Positions 1-8,862 are shown, numbered from the stretch's first letter. The stretch: DNA of 64,000 nt from Listeria ivanovii subsp. londoniensis (GCF_000763495.1 NZ_CP009576.1:1808001-1872000), one strand, 5' to 3'. Numbers and translations are program-made. Notes: generated from the letters alone by a model not told the origin.

Positions 1-275
1 ACGTCAACTTGTGAAAGAAAAACAGCCACTCTTGTGCTGCTCATACATCTTTTCAACTATGTACATCTTTCCCTATGTAGTATCTTTTATTCTTCATTTT
101 CAGCTAATTATACACATCTTATATTTTAACACGATTTGCCTAGAATTACTTGCGTTTAGCGAAAAAATTTTCAAAGCTTACTTTTTCCATTCTTATCTAA
201 AACAAAATTCCCGAAATCCATTCCTATCCATGCTATACTGAAGACACTATTGGAAAAGAAAAGTGGGGATTATAA
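1..275. other. Intergenic region upstream of msrC
   Basis: AT-rich spacer at the left edge. A short open frame from base 11 to 241 is rich in Phe, Tyr and Ile, has no ribosome binding site and resembles no protein I know, so I do not call it a gene. An extended -10-like element (TGCTATACT, 231-239) lies about 37 bases before the msrC start and probably serves that gene; its -35 is poor. A leftward TATAAT preceded by TG (107-112) could serve a gene beyond the edge. Confidence 0.4.
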
Positions 276-776
276 ATGATTGAAATCGCAAAAATGACTG
301 GTTCAAAAGAAGAAAATTATGCGCTCGCTTTAAAACAAGTACAAGCAATGATTACAGGTGAAACAAACCTAATCGCTAATTTAAGCAATGTTTCTTCTAT
401 ATTAAATCAAGCATTAACAAATATTAATTGGGTAGGCTTCTATTTATTTGAAAAAGAAAAGAATGAGCTAGTGCTTGGTCCATTCCAAGGTTTACCAGCT
501 TGCATCCGCATCCCACTCGGCAAAGGTGTCTGTGGATCCGCTGCTTTAGATCAAAAAACATATATCGTGGAAGATGTCCATCAATTCCCTGGTCATATTG
601 CTTGTGATGCTGCTTCTAATTCCGAAATAGTATTACCACTAGTAAAGAATGAACAGCTTATCGGTGTACTAGATATCGACAGCCCTTCCACTTCTCACTT
701 TGATAAGGTAGATCAATTATGGCTTGAAAAAATCCGTGATGCTATCGTTCACGAATTACCTAACGAAATGAATTGA
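276..776 (+). CDS. msrC: Free methionine-(R)-sulfoxide reductase (GAF-domain, YtsP/YebR type)
   Basis: Predicted cytosolic enzyme of 166 residues made of a single GAF domain. It should reduce free L-methionine-(R)-S-oxide to methionine, with thioredoxin as electron donor. The three cysteines of the fRMsr family are present (Cys76, Cys86, Cys110, in the contexts LPACIRIP, GVCGSAA and HIACDAA), which separates it from GAF domains that only bind ligands. Length and the C-terminal LIGVLDIDS strand fit the family. ATG is preceded by a GGGGA ribosome binding site. It is a single gene: its stop codon overlaps the -35 box of the rpsD promoter. Family assignment is firm; activity is inferred from homology. 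Confidence 0.88.
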   Translation: MIEIAKMTGSKEENYALALKQVQAMITGETNLIANLSNVSSILNQALTNINWVGFYLFEKEKNELVLGPFQGLPACIRIPLGKGVCGSAALDQKTYIVEDVHQFPGHIACDAASNSEIVLPLVKNEQLIGVLDIDSPSTSHFDKVDQLWLEKIRDAIVHELPNEMN

Positions 777-802
777 CAACAGCCTACTAACTATACTATA
801 CT
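773..802 (+). promoter_or_regulatory. rpsD promoter overlapping the msrC stop codon
   Basis: TTGACA (773-778), an 18-base spacer and TATACT (797-802) form a near-consensus SigmaA promoter. The -35 box contains the msrC stop codon (774-776). Transcription should start near 809, leaving a leader of about 178 bases before rpsD. Confidence 0.8.
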
Positions 803-808
803 GGAAGA

Positions 809-982
809 TGTGTAAAATGCAGCTTGAGTAAAATGAATGAGTGTGTTGTTTACCCCCAGAGTAATTCTGTGGTATATCGCGTAACCGGCGGCTGCTATGG
901 TGATGGTATATGAAGGTAAACTGCCCTGATTTGGTTTTACGTCACGTTTGTTTTATACCAAAAACAAATAAAAGGAGGAGTC
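809..982 (+). promoter_or_regulatory. Ribosomal protein S4 leader (rpsD autoregulatory RNA)
   Basis: The rpsD leader can fold with GTTTACC near 848 pairing to GGTAAAC near 915, enclosing a GC-rich internal region. A long non-coding leader in front of a single rpsD gene matches the Bacillus arrangement, where S4 binds its own leader and represses expression through a pseudoknot. I identify it by position and general fold, not by covariance search. Confidence 0.7.
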
Positions 983-986
983 TCTT

Positions 987-1589
987 ATGGCTCGTTATAC
1001 AGGTCCAAGCTGGAAAGTTTCCCGTCGTTTAGGAATTTCACTTTCTGGAACAGGTAAAGAATTAGAGCGTCGTCCGTATGCTCCAGGTCAACACGGCCCA
1101 ACTCAACGTAAAAAAATCTCAGAATATGGTTTGCAACAAGCTGAAAAGCAAAAATTGCGTCATATGTATGGATTAACTGAACGTCAATTCAAAAACACGT
1201 TCAACAAAGCTGGTAAATTACAAGGTAAACATGGTGAGAACTTCATGATCTTACTAGAACAACGCCTTGATAACATCGTTTACCGTCTTGGTCTTGCTCG
1301 CACTCGTCGTGCAGCTCGTCAACTCGTAAACCATGGCCACATCACTGTAGATGGCAAACGCGTAGATATCCCTTCTTACCAAGTTTCTGTTGGTCAAGTG
1401 ATTTCTGTTCGTGAAAAATCTGCTAAAAACTCTGCAATTGCTGAAAGCCTTGACGTTTCAAGCTTCGTGCCTGATTACGTAACTTTCGATGCAGAAACTC
1501 TAACTGGTTCACTTAATCGTATTCCAGAACGTTCTGAACTTGCTGCTGAAATCAACGAAGCATTTATCGTAGAATTCTACAGCCGTTAA
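987..1589 (+). CDS. rpsD: 30S ribosomal protein S4
   Basis: 200 residues, the usual length for bacterial uS4, a primary 16S rRNA-binding protein that nucleates 30S assembly. The N-terminal S4 region ([18 protein letters not shown]) is followed by the S4 RNA-binding domain at about residues 90-155 ([20 protein letters not shown]). It contains no cysteine, so it is the zinc-independent form. A strong AAAGGAGGAG ribosome binding site precedes the ATG. Single-gene unit with its own promoter, S4-type leader and terminator. Codon use is strongly biased, as in highly expressed genes. Confidence 0.98.
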   Translation: MARYTGPSWKVSRRLGISLSGTGKELERRPYAPGQHGPTQRKKISEYGLQQAEKQKLRHMYGLTERQFKNTFNKAGKLQGKHGENFMILLEQRLDNIVYRLGLARTRRAARQLVNHGHITVDGKRVDIPSYQVSVGQVISVREKSAKNSAIAESLDVSSFVPDYVTFDAETLTGSLNRIPERSELAAEINEAFIVEFYSR

Positions 1590-1602
1590 TAAGAACTAAT
1601 CG

Positions 1603-1644
1603 CCTTGCAACTCATGACATTTGTTGTGGTTGCAAGGTTTTTTT
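1603..1644 (+). terminator. rpsD intrinsic terminator
   Basis: CCTTGCAAC (1603-1611) pairs with GTTGCAAGG (1629-1637) and is followed by seven T residues. Confidence 0.88.
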
Positions 1645-1647
1645 ATG

Positions 1648-1683
1648 CAAAAAAGCACTCGTTTGCTAAAACGAGTGCTTTTT
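1648..1683 (-). terminator. tyrS intrinsic terminator
   Basis: On the minus strand AGCACTCGTTT pairs with AAACGAGTGCT and a run of T follows. The stem ends a few bases from the tyrS stop, back to back with the rpsD terminator. Confidence 0.85.
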
Positions 1684-1685
1684 CA

Positions 1686-2945
1686 TTATTTATAAGAAAT
1701 TAAGAAATACTTCTTCTTCCCACGTCTTACAATCGTAAATTTATTTTCGATACGATCACTTTCACCAATAGCTTTTTCTAAATCTTGCACTCGCTCGCCA
1801 TTAATGTATATTGCCCCATTCATTACATCTTCACGAGCTTGGCGTTTTGATGGTTCAACCCCGAGTGAAACTAACCAATCTACTAAATTCATTTCCGCTT
1901 CCTCTGCTTCAAAAGTAGGCACATCTTTGAAACCTTGTTCGATTTCTGTTGCAGTAAGAGCTTTTACATCCCCACTAAATAATGCTTTAGAAATTTTGAG
2001 TGCTTGAGCAAGCGCTTCTTCACTATGCACGAATTTCGTCATTTCAGCAGCTAATGTTTTCTGTGCAGCACGTAAATGAGGTTCTTCTTCCACTTGTTTT
2101 GCTAAATCAGCAATTTCTGCTTCCGTCAAGAAAGTGAAGTATTTCAAATATTTCACGACATCACGGTCATCGGTATTAATCCAAAATTGATAAAACTCAT
2201 ATGGCGTTGTTTTTTCTGGATTTAACCAAATTGCGCCACCTTCTGATTTACCAAATTTAGTTCCATCGGCTTTTGTTAATAAAGGAATAGTTAAACCAAA
2301 AGCTTTGGCATTTTCTCCTTGTTTTTTACGAATTAAATCAAGTCCGGCTGTAATGTTTCCCCACTGATCACTGCCACCAATTTGCAGGCGACAATCATTA
2401 AATTCATATAAGTGATTAAAATCCATTGCTTGTAAAATTTGGTAAGCAAATTCAGTAAAAGAAATCCCTACTTCTAAACGACTCGCAACAATATCTTTAG
2501 AGAGCATCGTATTAACATTAAATTCTTTTCCGTAGTCACGTAAGAAATCAAGAATGCTGACATCTTTCGTCCAGTCGTAGTTATTTACCATACTTGCAGC
2601 AGAATCACCTTCAAAATCAAAAATTTTCCCAAGTTGAACGCGCAAACTTTCGACATTTTTACTAATTTGTTCCATTGATTGCAACTGACGCTCTTCTTTT
2701 TTACCACTTGGATCACCAATCGTTCCGGTCGCTCCACCAACTAAAATAATCGGACGGTGACCAGCATTTTGAAAACGACGTAAAATCATGAATGGAATTA
2801 AATGTCCAATATGCATCGAATCGCCTGAAGGGTCAATTCCACAATAAAGCGAAATTTGCTTTTCCTCTACCCATTTGCGTAATCCTTCTTCATCAGTTTG
2901 TTGATAAATGGCTCCGCGCCACTCTAATTCATCAATAATATTCAT
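1686..2945 (-). CDS. tyrS: Tyrosyl-tRNA synthetase
   Basis: Class I aminoacyl-tRNA synthetase charging tRNA-Tyr. Visible: the N-terminal tyrosine/ATP site CGIDPSGDSMHIGHL with the HIGH signature, the KMSKS-equivalent KFGKS loop (GTKFGKSEGG), and a C-terminal S4-like RNA-binding domain (GAIYINGERVQDLEKAI). 419 residues, normal for TyrS. I chose the ATG giving MNIIDELEW: the AAAAGGAG site is correctly spaced for it and touches the in-frame ATG nine bases further upstream. Expression should be governed by the Tyr T-box just upstream, which raises transcription when uncharged tRNA-Tyr accumulates. Confidence 0.97.
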   Translation of the reverse strand: MNIIDELEWRGAIYQQTDEEGLRKWVEEKQISLYCGIDPSGDSMHIGHLIPFMILRRFQNAGHRPIILVGGATGTIGDPSGKKEERQLQSMEQISKNVESLRVQLGKIFDFEGDSAASMVNNYDWTKDVSILDFLRDYGKEFNVNTMLSKDIVASRLEVGISFTEFAYQILQAMDFNHLYEFNDCRLQIGGSDQWGNITAGLDLIRKKQGENAKAFGLTIPLLTKADGTKFGKSEGGAIWLNPEKTTPYEFYQFWINTDDRDVVKYLKYFTFLTEAEIADLAKQVEEEPHLRAAQKTLAAEMTKFVHSEEALAQALKISKALFSGDVKALTATEIEQGFKDVPTFEAEEAEMNLVDWLVSLGVEPSKRQAREDVMNGAIYINGERVQDLEKAIGESDRIENKFTIVRRGKKKYFLISYK

Positions 2946-2974
2946 TTTAATCATTCTCCTTTTTATTTTTAGAC

Positions 2975-3232
2975 ATAAAAAACGCCCCTCCGCCAGCTAA
3001 ACTAGCGAAGGGACGTTGTAATTAACGTGGTACCACCCTACTTTTAGGAAAAATCCCTACTTAAGTAACATAACGGCTTAACACCGGTCGCGCCATTATC
3101 CTGCGCAACGTGACTCCGGGATGTAATTCGACTACTTACCTCTACTAGTTTTCACCAACCACTAGTTCTCTAAAAATAAGAATAAGTAACTACTGCGTCC
3201 GTTCATTGTCATTTTCAATATGAAAAGTATAC
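2975..3232 (-). promoter_or_regulatory. Tyr T-box riboswitch upstream of tyrS
   Basis: Minus-strand leader with all T-box landmarks: Stem I ending in a specifier loop GAATTACATCC whose codon UAC (3123-3125) is Tyr; the T-box sequence AGGGTGGTACCACG around 3024-3039, with bulge UGGU to pair with the tRNA-Tyr acceptor (A discriminator); and a terminator stem whose arms include ACGTCCCTTCGC and GGCGGAGGGGCGT, followed by six T residues (2979-2984). It regulates tyrS by tRNA-directed antitermination. Confidence 0.95.
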
Positions 3233-3238
3233 ATACAT

Positions 3239-3267
3239 TTATAACATACAGGTAAAAATGATGTCAA
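3239..3267 (-). promoter_or_regulatory. tyrS promoter
   Basis: Minus-strand TTGACA (3262-3267), 17-base spacer, TTATAA (3239-3244). It lies between the end of ccpA and the T-box, so tyrS has its own promoter. Confidence 0.8.
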
Positions 3268-3271
3268 CTTT

Positions 3272-4276
3272 TTATTTTTCTTTAGTGGTACCACGAAGTT
3301 TTTCACTATGTGGCAAAATTACTGTTTTTTCGTCTACTTCTTCATTGGTCATTAATTTTGTAAGTAAACGCATTGCTACCGCACCGATATCATATAACGG
3401 TTGTACAATCGTCGAAAGTTGCGGTCGAGACATCAATGTTAGTTTTGTATTGTTGCTTGTCATTACTTCTAAATCTTCTGGTACTTTGATTCCTGCATCC
3501 AGTGCGGCATTTAAAATCCCAATTGCAAGTTCATCGTCAGCTACAACTACTGCATTTGGTTTTTTCGTAAGTGCGCTTAACTCTGCCCATACTTTTACCC
3601 CAGCATTGTAGTTATATTTTGCTTCAATGATGTAATCTTCTTGATACTTAATACCAGCTTCTTCTAAAGCTTCTTTGTAACCAGCAAGTTTCATTTCGCT
3701 ATTTACAGGTTCATTTAAAGAACCACTGACAAAAGCAATTTGTTTATGCCCGTTATCAATAAAACGTTTGACTGCTTCTTTTGTCGCTTGTTTGTAATCA
3801 ATATTAACAGAGGCTAATTTGTTTTCTAAATCAACAGCTCCTGCTAAAACGACTGGCGCTGGTGAACGATCAAATTCTTCTTGTAATTGTTCCGAAATGC
3901 GTTCGCCCATATAAATAATACCGTCTACTTGTTTTCCAAGCAGTGTATTTAATACTTGAAGTTCTTTATCCTCGTTTTCGTCCGAATTGCTAAGGATAAT
4001 ATTATATTTATACATCGTTGCAATATCTTCAATTCCGCGCGCAAGTTCTGCGTAAAATACGTTCGAAATATCTGGAATAATTACGCCAACAGTCGTTGTT
4101 CGTTTGCTTGCTAATCCTCTAGCTACTGCATTAGGGCGATAACCTAATTGATTAATCACATCTAATACTTTTTTTCGTGTTACTGGTTTAACATTTGGGT
4201 TGCCGTTAACGACCCGAGATACAGTTGCCATGGAAACATTTGCTTCACGCGCAACATCGTAAATTGTTACATTCAT
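3272..4276 (-). CDS. ccpA: Catabolite control protein A (LacI/GalR family)
   Basis: 334 residues. N-terminal LacI-type helix-turn-helix ([20 protein letters not shown]) and hinge helix ([14 protein letters not shown]), then a periplasmic-binding-protein-like core ([19 protein letters not shown]). CcpA, with HPr-Ser46-P as co-repressor, binds cre sites and controls carbon catabolite repression and overflow metabolism. Its place directly downstream of the DAHP synthase/chorismate mutase gene is the classic Bacillus/Listeria context, which distinguishes it from other LacI regulators. A weak GGAG precedes the ATG. A cre-like sequence lies in its own leader (4325-4338). Confidence 0.95.
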   Translation of the reverse strand: MNVTIYDVAREANVSMATVSRVVNGNPNVKPVTRKKVLDVINQLGYRPNAVARGLASKRTTTVGVIIPDISNVFYAELARGIEDIATMYKYNIILSNSDENEDKELQVLNTLLGKQVDGIIYMGERISEQLQEEFDRSPAPVVLAGAVDLENKLASVNIDYKQATKEAVKRFIDNGHKQIAFVSGSLNEPVNSEMKLAGYKEALEEAGIKYQEDYIIEAKYNYNAGVKVWAELSALTKKPNAVVVADDELAIGILNAALDAGIKVPEDLEVMTSNNTKLTLMSRPQLSTIVQPLYDIGAVAMRLLTKLMTNEEVDEKTVILPHSEKLRGTTKEK

Positions 4277-4324
4277 CCCTATTCACACTCCATATCAATT
4301 ATTTTAATGGCTCTATATACCACT

Positions 4325-4338
4325 TGGAAACGTAAACA
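4325..4338. promoter_or_regulatory. cre-like site in the ccpA leader
   Basis: TGGAAACGTAAACA matches 12 of 14 positions of TGWAANCGNTNWCA. It lies just downstream of the predicted ccpA promoter, where bound CcpA-HPr-P could block elongation. Confidence 0.45.
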
Positions 4339-4353
4339 ACTAGCCTTCCTTTA

Positions 4354-4382
4354 ATAATACGATAACTTTTTTCGATATGCAA
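4354..4382 (-). promoter_or_regulatory. ccpA promoter
   Basis: Minus-strand TTGCAT (4377-4382), 17-base spacer, TATTAT (4354-4359). The aroA terminator lies just downstream of aroA, not here; this promoter gives ccpA an independent start within the aroA-ccpA gap. Confidence 0.6.
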
Positions 4383-4480
4383 TTGTTTTCACTCTTTATT
4401 TTCATTTATTTTCATATCAAAACAGCATTATATCTGGTCATTAGATGCTTTTTGCGCATTAATTGTTTTGCCCAAAATAA

Positions 4481-4506
4481 AAAACCTTGGAATACCAAGG
4501 TTTTTC
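4481..4506 (-). terminator. aroA intrinsic terminator
   Basis: AACCTTGG and CCAAGGTT form a perfect stem with a four-base loop, followed on the minus strand by T residues. It separates aroA from ccpA. Confidence 0.8.
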
Positions 4507-4510
4507 AACG

Positions 4511-5596
4511 TTATTTTACTTTATGAGGAACCAAATTACTAGCTAAAATTTCCTTCCAGAATTGCTCGAACTCAGGAATATCCATTTGTTGAGCTGAGTC
4601 GGATAAAGCCACTGCTGGGTCTGGATGAACTTCCGCCATCACGCCGTCTGCTTCAATAGCGAGAGCCGCTTTTGCACATGGTAGTAATAGATCTTTACGA
4701 CCAGTAGAATGCGTTACATCGACCATTACAGGTAAATGCGTTTCTTTTTTCAAAATTGGAACTGCGGAAATATCAAGTGTATTTCTAGTCGCTTTTTCGT
4801 ATGTGCGGATACCACGTTCGCAAAGAATAATTTTGCCATTTCCTTGTGACATGATGTATTCTGCAGCGCCAATGAATTCTTCAATAGTAGCGGATAAGCC
4901 ACGTTTTAGTAAGATTGGTTTGTCCACTCGACCAGCTGCTTTTAATAATTCAAAGTTTTGCATGTTTCTGGCACCGATTTGAATAACATCCACGTAATCA
5001 AGTGCTACTTCAATATCAGCTGGAGTAACGATTTCACTAATAACCGCCAAACCATATTCATCAGAAACACGTTTTAGAATTTTTAATCCTTCTAACCCTA
5101 ATCCTTGGAAATCATATGGACTAGTACGTGGTTTAAAGGCACCACCACGGATAAGTTTTAATCCTTTTGCTTTAATGGATTCAGCAACAGCTGCCACTTG
5201 TTCGTATGACTCTACTGAACATGGACCGAACACAAAGACTGGTTCGCCGTTTCCGATTGGTAAGCCTTTTACAGTAACTATCGTATCTTCTTGTTTATTT
5301 TTTCTAGATACAAGTAATGCTTTGGAGTGATCGTCTTCTTGAAGTTCTAATCCTGCTTTAAAAATTTCTTTGAATAATTGCTGAATCGTACTATCTTCAA
5401 AAGGCCCTTTATTGGCTGCGAGAATTGTATTAAGCATTTCTCTTTCACGTAACGGATCAAACCGAAGAGAACCTTGTGTCCCTTTAATTTTACCGATTTC
5501 TTGTACTAAATTCGCGCGTTTACTAATCAATTCTAGCAAATCAATATTTAATTGATCCACCTGTGTTCTTAATTCCTCTAAATTTGCGTTAACCAT
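4511..5596 (-). CDS. aroA: Bifunctional chorismate mutase / DAHP synthase
   Basis: 361 residues. The N-terminal ~90 residues are an AroQ-type chorismate mutase helix domain ([33 protein letters not shown]). The remainder is a type I-beta DAHP synthase barrel ([44 protein letters not shown]). It catalyses the first step of the shikimate pathway; the fused mutase domain acts as the sensor for chorismate/prephenate feedback, as in B. subtilis AroA. The symbol aroA follows Bacillus/Listeria usage; in E. coli aroA means EPSP synthase. Single gene with promoter and terminator; it feeds the trp operon found further along. Confidence 0.95.
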   Translation of the reverse strand: MVNANLEELRTQVDQLNIDLLELISKRANLVQEIGKIKGTQGSLRFDPLREREMLNTILAANKGPFEDSTIQQLFKEIFKAGLELQEDDHSKALLVSRKNKQEDTIVTVKGLPIGNGEPVFVFGPCSVESYEQVAAVAESIKAKGLKLIRGGAFKPRTSPYDFQGLGLEGLKILKRVSDEYGLAVISEIVTPADIEVALDYVDVIQIGARNMQNFELLKAAGRVDKPILLKRGLSATIEEFIGAAEYIMSQGNGKIILCERGIRTYEKATRNTLDISAVPILKKETHLPVMVDVTHSTGRKDLLLPCAKAALAIEADGVMAEVHPDPAVALSDSAQQMDIPEFEQFWKEILASNLVPHKVK

Positions 5597-5639
5597 TTAA
5601 CTTCCACCCTTCTAAAAATCTGCTCCAAGATTATTTCTC

Positions 5640-5668
5640 ATTATAGAGGAAAACAGATGATTTGTCAC
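5640..5668 (-). promoter_or_regulatory. aroA promoter
   Basis: Minus-strand GTGACA (5663-5668), 17-base spacer, perfect TATAAT (5640-5645), followed by a short leader to the aroA start. Confidence 0.75.
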
Positions 5669-5782
5669 GAATTCACTTTTATACTTAATCGCTTTTAAGC
5701 ATTAAAGCTAATAATATAAATTTAATACTATCATGTTATCGAAAAAATTTCAAGTAGCCAATGGATATTTTCACATATAAAA

Positions 5783-5810
5783 AAAACAGCCCATGAAGGC
5801 TGTTTTTTTA
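5783..5810 (-). terminator. Terminator of the ytxG-ytxH operon
   Basis: AACAGCC and GGCTGTT form the stem, with eight T residues following on the minus strand, just past the ytxH stop. Confidence 0.82.
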
Positions 5811-5818
5811 GCGTTTAA

Positions 5819-6343
5819 TTATTTTGCTTCTTTTTTAGCATCAGCAGCCACTTTTTTAGTTGTATCTTTACCTTCATCTACTGCTTTTTTTGCTTCTGCT
5901 TTTGCTTTATCTGCTGCTTTTTCTACATCATCAGCAGCATCTTTAGCTTCACTTTTTACTGTTTCTGCTGCTTTTTTAGCTGCTTCAGCATTTTCTTCAT
6001 TATTTTTGGAAACGACTTCTTTAACAGCTTTCCCTTGTTTAGCAACTGTGTCAGCTAATTTACCGGATTTGTCTTTTACTACATCAACAAAACCACCAGC
6101 AGAATCAACTAATTTATCTTTTGTTCCTTTTGCAACACCACTAATTTCGATACCTTTTTCATAAGCAATGTCTTTCCATTGATTACTTTTTTCTTTCATT
6201 GTATCGACTTGTGTATTTAAATCTTCACGTAACTCTTTACCTGATTTAGGTGCGAATAAAAGTGCTGCAGCCGAACCAACGATTGCACCAATTAAACCAC
6301 CGATTAGAAAATCTTTTGTATTAATACCATCTTTTTCTGCCAT
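5819..6343 (-). CDS. ytxH: YtxH-domain general stress protein
   Basis: 174 residues. Residues ~12-31 (FLIGGLIGAIVGSAAALLFA) form one membrane-spanning or membrane-inserted helix, followed by the family signature PKSGKELRED. The C-terminal half is extremely rich in Ala, Lys, Glu and Asp with heptad-like helices and no disulfides; it probably projects as a charged coiled rod. Family members are general stress proteins of unknown biochemical role at the envelope. It lies 21 bases downstream of the DUF948 gene and shares its SigmaB-type promoter. The function is not established. Confidence 0.85.
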   Translation of the reverse strand: MAEKDGINTKDFLIGGLIGAIVGSAAALLFAPKSGKELREDLNTQVDTMKEKSNQWKDIAYEKGIEISGVAKGTKDKLVDSAGGFVDVVKDKSGKLADTVAKQGKAVKEVVSKNNEENAEAAKKAAETVKSEAKDAADDVEKAADKAKAEAKKAVDEGKDTTKKVAADAKKEAK

Positions 6344-6364
6344 GATAAATCCCTCCAGATTATA

Positions 6365-6820
6365 TTAGAAATTTGATTGTTCAGATGCTTCTTTTGCCGC
6401 TTCTTTAGCTGCTTTATTTGCTTTCATTTTTTCTCTAAAAGAAAGAATGGAATTGCTAATGGAGACAGCTTGAGAAATCTTTGCTTCATTTTGTTCTACT
6501 TTATTTGTTGCTAGTGTTGCAAGTTCGCGAACAGATTGGCTTAATCCGAGTAAAGATGTTCCAATGTCACCAACTGCATCAAAAACTGGATCTACTTTCG
6601 CAACTTTACCATTCACGTCTTCTAGAAGTATATTGGTTTTATCAAGTAATTTTTGTGACTGACCTGTAATACCTTGTACTTCTACTGTTATTTTTTCTAA
6701 TGATTTAGCTACCTCGTCCATTGTTTGGGAAGTTGATTTTAATGTTTTCCCCAAATTGATGGCAATAACTAAAAGTGCTATCGCAGCGATCAATGCTGCA
6801 ATATACAAGATTACTATCAT
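6365..6820 (-). CDS. ytxG: DUF948-family membrane stress protein (YtxG-like)
   Basis: 151 residues. An N-terminal membrane helix (residues ~2-24, VILYIAALIAAIALLVIAIN) is followed by a long amphipathic helical region with few aromatic residues, typical of DUF948, whose sequence resembles methyl-accepting or phasin-like coiled coils. First gene of a two-gene operon with the YtxH protein. The ribosome binding site is GGAGGTG. The pair is preceded by a good SigmaB promoter, consistent with membership of the general stress regulon. Biochemical role unknown. Confidence 0.83.
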   Translation of the reverse strand: MIVILYIAALIAAIALLVIAINLGKTLKSTSQTMDEVAKSLEKITVEVQGITGQSQKLLDKTNILLEDVNGKVAKVDPVFDAVGDIGTSLLGLSQSVRELATLATNKVEQNEAKISQAVSISNSILSFREKMKANKAAKEAAKEASEQSNF

Positions 6821-6848
6821 CTATCCACACCTCCATGTTCTTTTTTCT

Positions 6849-6874
6849 ATACCCTGAGCATTTCCCTCTAAAAC
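6849..6874 (-). promoter_or_regulatory. SigmaB-type promoter of ytxG-ytxH
   Basis: Minus-strand GTTTTA (6869-6874), 14-base spacer, GGGTAT (6849-6854) fit the SigmaB pattern GTTTWW-N12-15-GGGWAW. It ends about 28 bases before the ytxG start codon. No comparable SigmaA promoter is visible in the same interval. Confidence 0.85.
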
Positions 6875-7074
6875 TTTCTTCCCCTAAGAAATCTATGTAC
6901 TTATTGTAAAAAAAGAAAAGGTATTAGCTTCATTTTAGCAATTAACTGCAAAAAAATAAACTAATAAGAAAGAAACTGGCTAATTAATTACAGATGGTTG
7001 CTTTTGGTTAAATTTAGAGTAAAATAGATAGGAGCAACTTTTTGCTTATTTTTAATTTCAGGGAGGTCAAAAGA

Positions 7075-8187
7075 TTGAGAGATTCAAGAATTGAAAAATT
7101 AGCACATAATTTAATCAACTATTCCGTCAAACTTGGTGCTGGAGAAAAAGTTTTGATTGAAAACTTTGGTGTCCAAAAAGAACTTGTAATGGCTTTAGTG
7201 GAAGAAGCATATAAAGCTGGTGGTTTCCCATTTGTTTCTTTAAAAGAACCGCAAATCGACCGAGCGTTAATGCTAGGCGCAAATAGGGAGCAATACGAAA
7301 AGATTGCCGAATTTGAAGGTAATGTGATGAAAGAAATGGACGCTTACATAGGTTTACGAGCTGGTGATAACATCAACGAAACTTCTGATGTTCCCGCTGA
7401 TAAATTAAAATTCCATGGTGATACCGTTGGGAAAATGCATTCTACTATTCGCGTCAAAAAAACAAAATGGGTAGTGCTTCGTTACCCAAGTGCTTCCATG
7501 GCTCAACTTGCAAAAATGAGTACTGCCGGATTTGAAGATTTCTATTTTGATGTATGTAATTTGGATTATGGAAAAATGAGCACAGCAATGGATGGTCTAG
7601 TAGAACTTATGAACAAAACAGACAAAGTTCACCTTGTTGGCCCAGGAACAGATTTAACTTTTAGTATTAAAGATATTCCAGCAATCAAATGCGCTGGGGA
7701 AATGAATATTCCTGATGGTGAGGTATTTACTGCTCCAGTTCGTGACTCTATCAACGGCAAACTTACTTATAACACCCCTTCCCCGTATCAAGGATTTACA
7801 TTTGAGAACGTTTCTTTTACCTTTAAAGATGGAAAAATTGTAGAAGCAACTGCAAATGATACAGATCGTATTAACAGAGTTCTGGATACAGACGAAGGTG
7901 CTCGTTTTGTTGGAGAATTTGCCATTGGAGTTAATCCATTCATCCATGAACCAATGCAAGATATTCTTTTTGATGAAAAAATCGAAGGAAGTTTCCATTT
8001 TACACCTGGTCAATGTTATGATGAAGCATTTAATGGCAATCAGTCAGCAATACACTGGGACCTAGTAAATATTCAACGAGCTGATTATGGCGGCGGAGAA
8101 ATTTATTTTGATGATGTGCTCATTCGTAAAGATGGTATTTTCGTGCTTCCTGAATTAGAAGCGTTAAATCCAGAAAACTTAATATAA
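7075..8187 (+). CDS. M29-family aminopeptidase (AmpS/PepS type)
   Basis: 370 residues, thermophilic-type metalloaminopeptidase of peptidase family M29, predicted cytosolic, removing N-terminal residues from peptides. The metal-binding C-terminal half is visible (CAGEMNIPDGEVFTAP with glutamate ligands, IHWDLVNI with a His, GGGEIYFDDVLI with an Asp), and the central RYPSASMAQLAKMS region is typical. I chose the TTG at 7075 because GGGAGG sits at the correct distance; the frame continues upstream without a better start. A promoter-like TTGCTT-N16-TAAAAT lies just upstream. Divergent from the ytxG operon. The exact substrate is unknown. Confidence 0.87.
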   Translation: MRDSRIEKLAHNLINYSVKLGAGEKVLIENFGVQKELVMALVEEAYKAGGFPFVSLKEPQIDRALMLGANREQYEKIAEFEGNVMKEMDAYIGLRAGDNINETSDVPADKLKFHGDTVGKMHSTIRVKKTKWVVLRYPSASMAQLAKMSTAGFEDFYFDVCNLDYGKMSTAMDGLVELMNKTDKVHLVGPGTDLTFSIKDIPAIKCAGEMNIPDGEVFTAPVRDSINGKLTYNTPSPYQGFTFENVSFTFKDGKIVEATANDTDRINRVLDTDEGARFVGEFAIGVNPFIHEPMQDILFDEKIEGSFHFTPGQCYDEAFNGNQSAIHWDLVNIQRADYGGGEIYFDDVLIRKDGIFVLPELEALNPENLI

Positions 8188-8190
8188 AAA

Positions 8191-8230
8191 TAAGCGCTTA
8201 GGAACTTACTTCCTAGGCGCTTACCTTTTT
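8191..8230. terminator. Bidirectional terminator between ampS-like gene and peroxiredoxin
   Basis: TAAGCGCTTAGGAA (8191-8204) and TTCCTAGGCGCTTA (8210-8223) form a 14-pair stem with one mismatch. T-rich tracts flank both sides, so it can serve both convergent genes. Confidence 0.82.
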
Positions 8231-8775
8231 TATACAATTGTTTTTTCACCAGGTTGCCAGTTAATCGGGCAAAGTCCACCCGTTTGTAGTGCTTGCAAGA
8301 CTCTTAAGATTTCATCAACTTCACGACCAATGTTATTATGGTGAACGACTTCATACTGGATTTCACCTTTAGGGTTAATAATGAAAAGTCCACGTAATGC
8401 GATTCCTTCTTCTTCTATCAACACACCATAATCGCATGCTACTTGATGATTCGTGTCGGCTGCAAGCGGATAATTCAGCTTGCCAATTCCGCCTTCTTTA
8501 ATCGGCGTATTTGTCCATGCAAGATGAGAATGAATGGTATCAGTTGAAGCGCCAATAATCCGTGCATCTAAAGCATCAAATTCATCTGAACGAGCCGAAA
8601 TAGCAACAATTTCAGTCGGGCAAACAAATGTAAAGTCCATTGGATAGAAAAAAAGAACTGTCCATTTATCATCTTCTATATTTTTTTCTAGACTTACTTT
8701 TCCAAAAGTCTGATTGGGCATAACGGCTTCCATTTCAAATCTTGGAGCCTGTGTACCTACTAAACGTTCTGCCAC
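8230..8775 (-). CDS. Typical 2-Cys peroxiredoxin (AhpC/Prx1 family)
   Basis: 181 residues; thiol peroxidase that reduces H2O2 and organic peroxides. Peroxidatic Cys52 lies in FTFVCPTE and resolving Cys169 in GGLCPINW, the arrangement of typical 2-Cys Prx dimers. Starts at GTG, eight bases after a GGAGGG site. No ahpF lies nearby, so reduction is probably by thioredoxin. A perfect PerR box sits immediately upstream of its -35 box, so peroxide-inducible expression is expected. Single-gene transcript. Confidence 0.93.
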   Translation of the reverse strand: MAERLVGTQAPRFEMEAVMPNQTFGKVSLEKNIEDDKWTVLFFYPMDFTFVCPTEIVAISARSDEFDALDARIIGASTDTIHSHLAWTNTPIKEGGIGKLNYPLAADTNHQVACDYGVLIEEEGIALRGLFIINPKGEIQYEVVHHNNIGREVDEILRVLQALQTGGLCPINWQPGEKTIV

Positions 8776-8825
8776 TTTTATCCCTCCATTTTATCTATGT
8801 AGTTGTATTTTGTATCACATGATAT

Positions 8826-8854
8826 ATTTTAATACATGGATTAAGGAGTGTAAA
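8826..8854 (-). promoter_or_regulatory. Peroxiredoxin promoter
   Basis: Minus-strand TTTACA (8849-8854), 17-base spacer, TAAAAT (8826-8831). Confidence 0.7.
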
Positions 8855-8862
8855 GCTTTTGT

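Noticed and set aside
11-241. Open frame of 76 codons at the left edge
   Set aside because: No ribosome binding site, low-complexity Phe/Tyr/Ile-rich translation, and no family resemblance.
5793-6164. Plus-strand open frame opposite ytxH
   Set aside because: It is the antisense shadow of the Ala/Lys-rich ytxH coding region, giving a Ser/Ala/Phe-rich translation with no start signal.
7654-8013. Minus-strand frame within the M29 aminopeptidase gene
   Set aside because: Lies entirely inside a well-supported gene in the opposite direction and has Cys/Asn-rich nonsense composition.
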